Below, piece after piece: positions 6,159 to 7,967 of a stretch of DNA of 7,967 nt. Positions within the stretch are counted from its first letter, which is position 1. Every line of letters begins with the position of its first letter. The notes under the pieces are model-generated. The model did no database searches. It was not told where the DNA came from and worked only from the letters and a program-made list of their open reading frames with translations. The stretch is from an uncultured Clostridia bacterium (GTDB taxonomy: Bacteria; Bacillota; Clostridia; Christensenellales; Borkfalkiaceae): positions 1 through 7,967 of the forward strand of contig CALVZR010000139.1 of assembly GCA_944372565.1 (NCBI GenBank). Reading direction: 5' to 3'. The translations under genes and the position numbers were made by a program.

Positions 6159-6773
6159 ATGGATAAAAAGGCTTTTTATAAAATCGGCTACGGCTTGTAC
6201 GTGCTTACGGTAAACGACGGCAAAAAGGACAACGGAATGGTGAACAACACCTTTATGCAGATCACCTCCGATCCGTTCGAGGTGGTCGTGGCGGTGAATA
6301 AGGCGAACTATTCGCACGATGTTCTTGCAAAAACTCGGAAATTCAATTTGTCGGTGCTGAGCGAGGACGTTACTTTCGACGTTATCCGCCGTTTCGGCTT
6401 TCAGAGCGGCAGGGACGCGGATAAATTCGACGGGTTCGGGAGCTGTTTCAAAATGCCCAACGGCATATACGCGCTCAACAACCGCTATGCGAACGCCGTT
6501 TTTTCGTGCAGCGTGAAGGAAACGATGGAGTTTTCCACGCACACGCTCTTCCGCGCGGAAGCGGAAAACGCCCTCGTTCTGAGTGACAGGCCCACCTGCA
6601 CCTACGATTTTTATCAGAAGAGCGTGAAACCCAAACCGCAGGCGCCCGCGGGGAAAACGGTATGGCGGTGCCGCGTGTGCGGCTACGAATACGCGGGAGC
6701 AACCCCGCCCGAAGATTTCGTGTGCCCGATCTGCAAGCACCCCGCAAGCGATTTTGAAAAGATAGAAAAATAA
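6159..6773 (+). CDS. Flavin reductase-rubredoxin fusion, Hrb-like (high-molecular-weight rubredoxin)
   Basis: The 204-residue protein joins two redox domains. Residues 1 to about 150 resemble the flavin reductase-like FMN-binding family: a GLYVLTVNDG strand, MVNNTFMQITSDPF (the substrate/flavin loop), VAVNKANYSHD and FNLSVLSED are typical. After a proline/lysine linker (about 155-166), residues 168-202 form a short rubredoxin with iron ligands Cys171, Cys174 (CRVCGY), Cys189 and Cys192 (CPIC), spaced as in rubrerythrin tails. The same architecture occurs in Hrb of Moorella thermoacetica, which passes electrons from NADH to the flavodiiron protein FprA for reduction of nitric oxide or oxygen. 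By analogy this is a soluble NAD(P)H:acceptor electron carrier for oxidative or nitrosative stress defence. No flavodiiron, rubrerythrin or superoxide reductase gene is in the window, so its partner is unknown. It is transcribed alone from its own promoter and ends in a bidirectional terminator. Domain calls are firm; the physiological role is inference. Confidence 0.88.
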   Translation: MDKKAFYKIGYGLYVLTVNDGKKDNGMVNNTFMQITSDPFEVVVAVNKANYSHDVLAKTRKFNLSVLSEDVTFDVIRRFGFQSGRDADKFDGFGSCFKMPNGIYALNNRYANAVFSCSVKETMEFSTHTLFRAEAENALVLSDRPTCTYDFYQKSVKPKPQAPAGKTVWRCRVCGYEYAGATPPEDFVCPICKHPASDFEKIEK

Positions 6774-6805
6774 CAAAACGCACCCCGCGGGCGGGGTGCG
6801 TTTTG
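6774..6805. terminator. Bidirectional terminator between converging genes
   Basis: CAAAACGCACCCCGC (6774-6788) is perfectly complementary to GCGGGGTGCGTTTTG (6791-6805), with a tight GC-rich loop. The A and T runs at the stem base supply T-tracts both ways: TTTTGTTG on the plus strand for the rubredoxin fusion gene, and TTTTGTTATTTTT on the minus strand for mnmG. It starts at the base after one stop codon and ends seven bases from the other. Confidence 0.9.
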
Positions 6806-6812
6806 TTGCGCG

Positions 6813-7967
6813 TTATTTTTTCAGATAGACCATTAAAACGGCGATGTCCGCGGGGTTGACCCCCGAAATGCGCCCCGCCTGGCCGGGGTTGAGCGGGCGG
6901 ATCTTCGCGAGTTTCTGCCGCGCCTCGATCCTAAGCCCGGAGATCGCCATATAGTCGATGTCCTCGGGCAGCGCCTTTTCTTCCAGGCGTTTGGCGCGCT
7001 CGATCTGTTCGAGGGCGCGCTCCAGATAGCCCGCGTATTTCGCGTCCGTTTCCGCGCTTTCCAGCACGTCGGCGGGGATGTTTTCAAACGCCCCGAAAGT
7101 TTCTTTGATCTCTTTCGCGGGAATGCCCCGCCGCACGAGGTCGGCAAAACTTACCGCGCCGTTGGGCGCGGCGCCGCCGTGCGCCGCGATGAGTTGCCCC
7201 GCCTCGGAGGGCGTTTTTCTCGTTTCCATTTCGGCTTTCGCCCGTTCGTACGCCTCTTTGCGGCGGCGGTAAATTTTCCACCGCCTGTCGGTAACCAGCC
7301 CGCATTTTCTGCCGAGTCCGGTCAGGCGGAAATCGGCGTTGTCCTGCCGCAAAACGATGCGGTGCTCCGCGCGGGAAGTCATCATTCGGTAGGGCTCGTT
7401 GGTGCCCTTGGTCACGAGGTCGTCGATTAAAACGCCGATATACGCCTCGTTTCTGCCGAGCACGATCTGCTCTTTCCCGCGCAGGGCGAGGGAGGCGTTC
7501 AGCCCGGCGATCAGCCCCTGCGCCGCCGCCTCTTCGTATCCGCTCGTGCCGTTGATCTGCCCCGCGGTGAAGAGGTTTTTCACCCCCTTGTATTCCAGCG
7601 TGGGGAGCAGGGCGAGGGAGTCTATCGCGTCGTATTCGATGGCGTATGCGTAGCGCATGATCTCGCAGTGTTCCAGCCCCCGCACGGTGCGGTACATTTC
7701 CCGCTGCACTTCGTGGGGGAGGGAAGTGGACATCCCCTGCACGTAGATCTCGTTCGTATCGCCGCCTTCGGGCTCCAGAAAGAGCTGGTGGCGGTCCTTG
7801 TCTGCAAAGCGCACCACCTTGTCCTCGATGGAAGGGCAGTAGCGCGGACCCACGCCCTTGATCACCCCCGCGTACAGCGGGGCGCGGTGCAGGTTGGCGC
7901 GGATGATTTCGTGCGTTCTTTCGTTTGTGTAGGTGAGATAGCAGGGCGTCTGCTTTTTCGGCACGCC
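6813..7967 (-). CDS. mnmG: MnmG (GidA), tRNA U34 modification enzyme, C-terminal 384 residues
   Basis: MnmG, with the GTPase MnmE, uses FAD and methylenetetrahydrofolate to install the (carboxymethyl)aminomethyl group on C5 of the wobble uridine of several tRNAs. The gene runs off the right edge: the frame continues to base 7967, and the GTG at 7962-7964 is an internal valine, not a start. The full protein is usually about 625 residues. Numbered from the window edge, GPRYCPSIEDK (40-50) is the family signature containing the catalytic cysteine (Cys44). AGQINGTSGYEEAAAQG (135-151) is the second signature, close to FAD. The tRNA-binding helical C-terminus is complete, with TSRAEHRIVLRQDNADFRLT and the conserved ending ISGVNPADIAVLMVYLKK. 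In many bacteria rsmG follows mnmG; here a terminator and a convergent gene follow, so mnmG ends its transcript. mnmE would be expected upstream, outside the window. No disruption is visible. Confidence 0.96.
   Translation of the reverse strand, partial: GVPKKQTPCYLTYTNERTHEIIRANLHRAPLYAGVIKGVGPRYCPSIEDKVVRFADKDRHQLFLEPEGGDTNEIYVQGMSTSLPHEVQREMYRTVRGLEHCEIMRYAYAIEYDAIDSLALLPTLEYKGVKNLFTAGQINGTSGYEEAAAQGLIAGLNASLALRGKEQIVLGRNEAYIGVLIDDLVTKGTNEPYRMMTSRAEHRIVLRQDNADFRLTGLGRKCGLVTDRRWKIYRRRKEAYERAKAEMETRKTPSEAGQLIAAHGGAAPNGAVSFADLVRRGIPAKEIKETFGAFENIPADVLESAETDAKYAGYLERALEQIERAKRLEEKALPEDIDYMAISGLRIEARQKLAKIRPLNPGQAGRISGVNPADIAVLMVYLKK

Noticed and set aside
7962..7964. GTG near the right edge as the start of mnmG
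   Set aside because: The frame stays open to the window edge and the protein lacks its whole N-terminal FAD domain, so the gene is cut by the window.

Overview
The window is GC-rich (roughly 60% by eye), dense bacterial chromosome. It encodes SpoIIE (endospore formation), an AddA-type helicase/nuclease end, a meso-diaminopimelate dehydrogenase and a flavin reductase-rubredoxin fusion resembling the Hrb protein of acetogens. Together these point to an anaerobic, probably spore-lineage member of the Firmicutes (class Clostridia); a gut Christensenellales-like lineage is a guess. I see no mobile element, CRISPR array, tRNA or phage gene.

Layout, left to right. (1) Bases 2-1426, plus strand: the last 474 residues of AddA, carrying helicase motifs V/VI and the whole RecB-type nuclease active site. 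(2) 1558-2163, plus: an unrecognised 201-residue protein with three membrane segments, followed by a strong terminator at 2175-2217. (3) 2231-4519, minus: spoIIE. Its reading frame is stopped by a TAA at 2312-2314, but 26 further in-frame codons follow that encode the normal SpoIIE C-terminus, including the conserved DDMT metal-binding motif. (4) 4520-4701: intergenic control region between divergent genes. (5) 4702-5673, plus: ddh. (6) 5715-6054, plus: the type A RNase P RNA gene rnpB, with its own promoter (5680-5708) and a terminator (6070-6102). (7) 6159-6773, plus: a flavin reductase-rubredoxin fusion with its own promoter. (8) 6774-6805: a perfect hairpin that can terminate both converging transcripts. 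(9) 6813-7967, minus: the C-terminal 384 residues of the tRNA-modification enzyme MnmG.

These are mostly single, independently transcribed housekeeping genes rather than one functional operon. No undescribed multi-gene system is evident. The most notable observation is the in-frame stop near the end of spoIIE: it should remove a catalytic metal ligand from the phosphatase that activates sigma-F. It therefore signals a real sporulation defect, stop-codon readthrough, or a one-base sequence error. A second point is that the RNase P RNA seems to lack the GGU motif in L15 that normally pairs with the tRNA CCA end.
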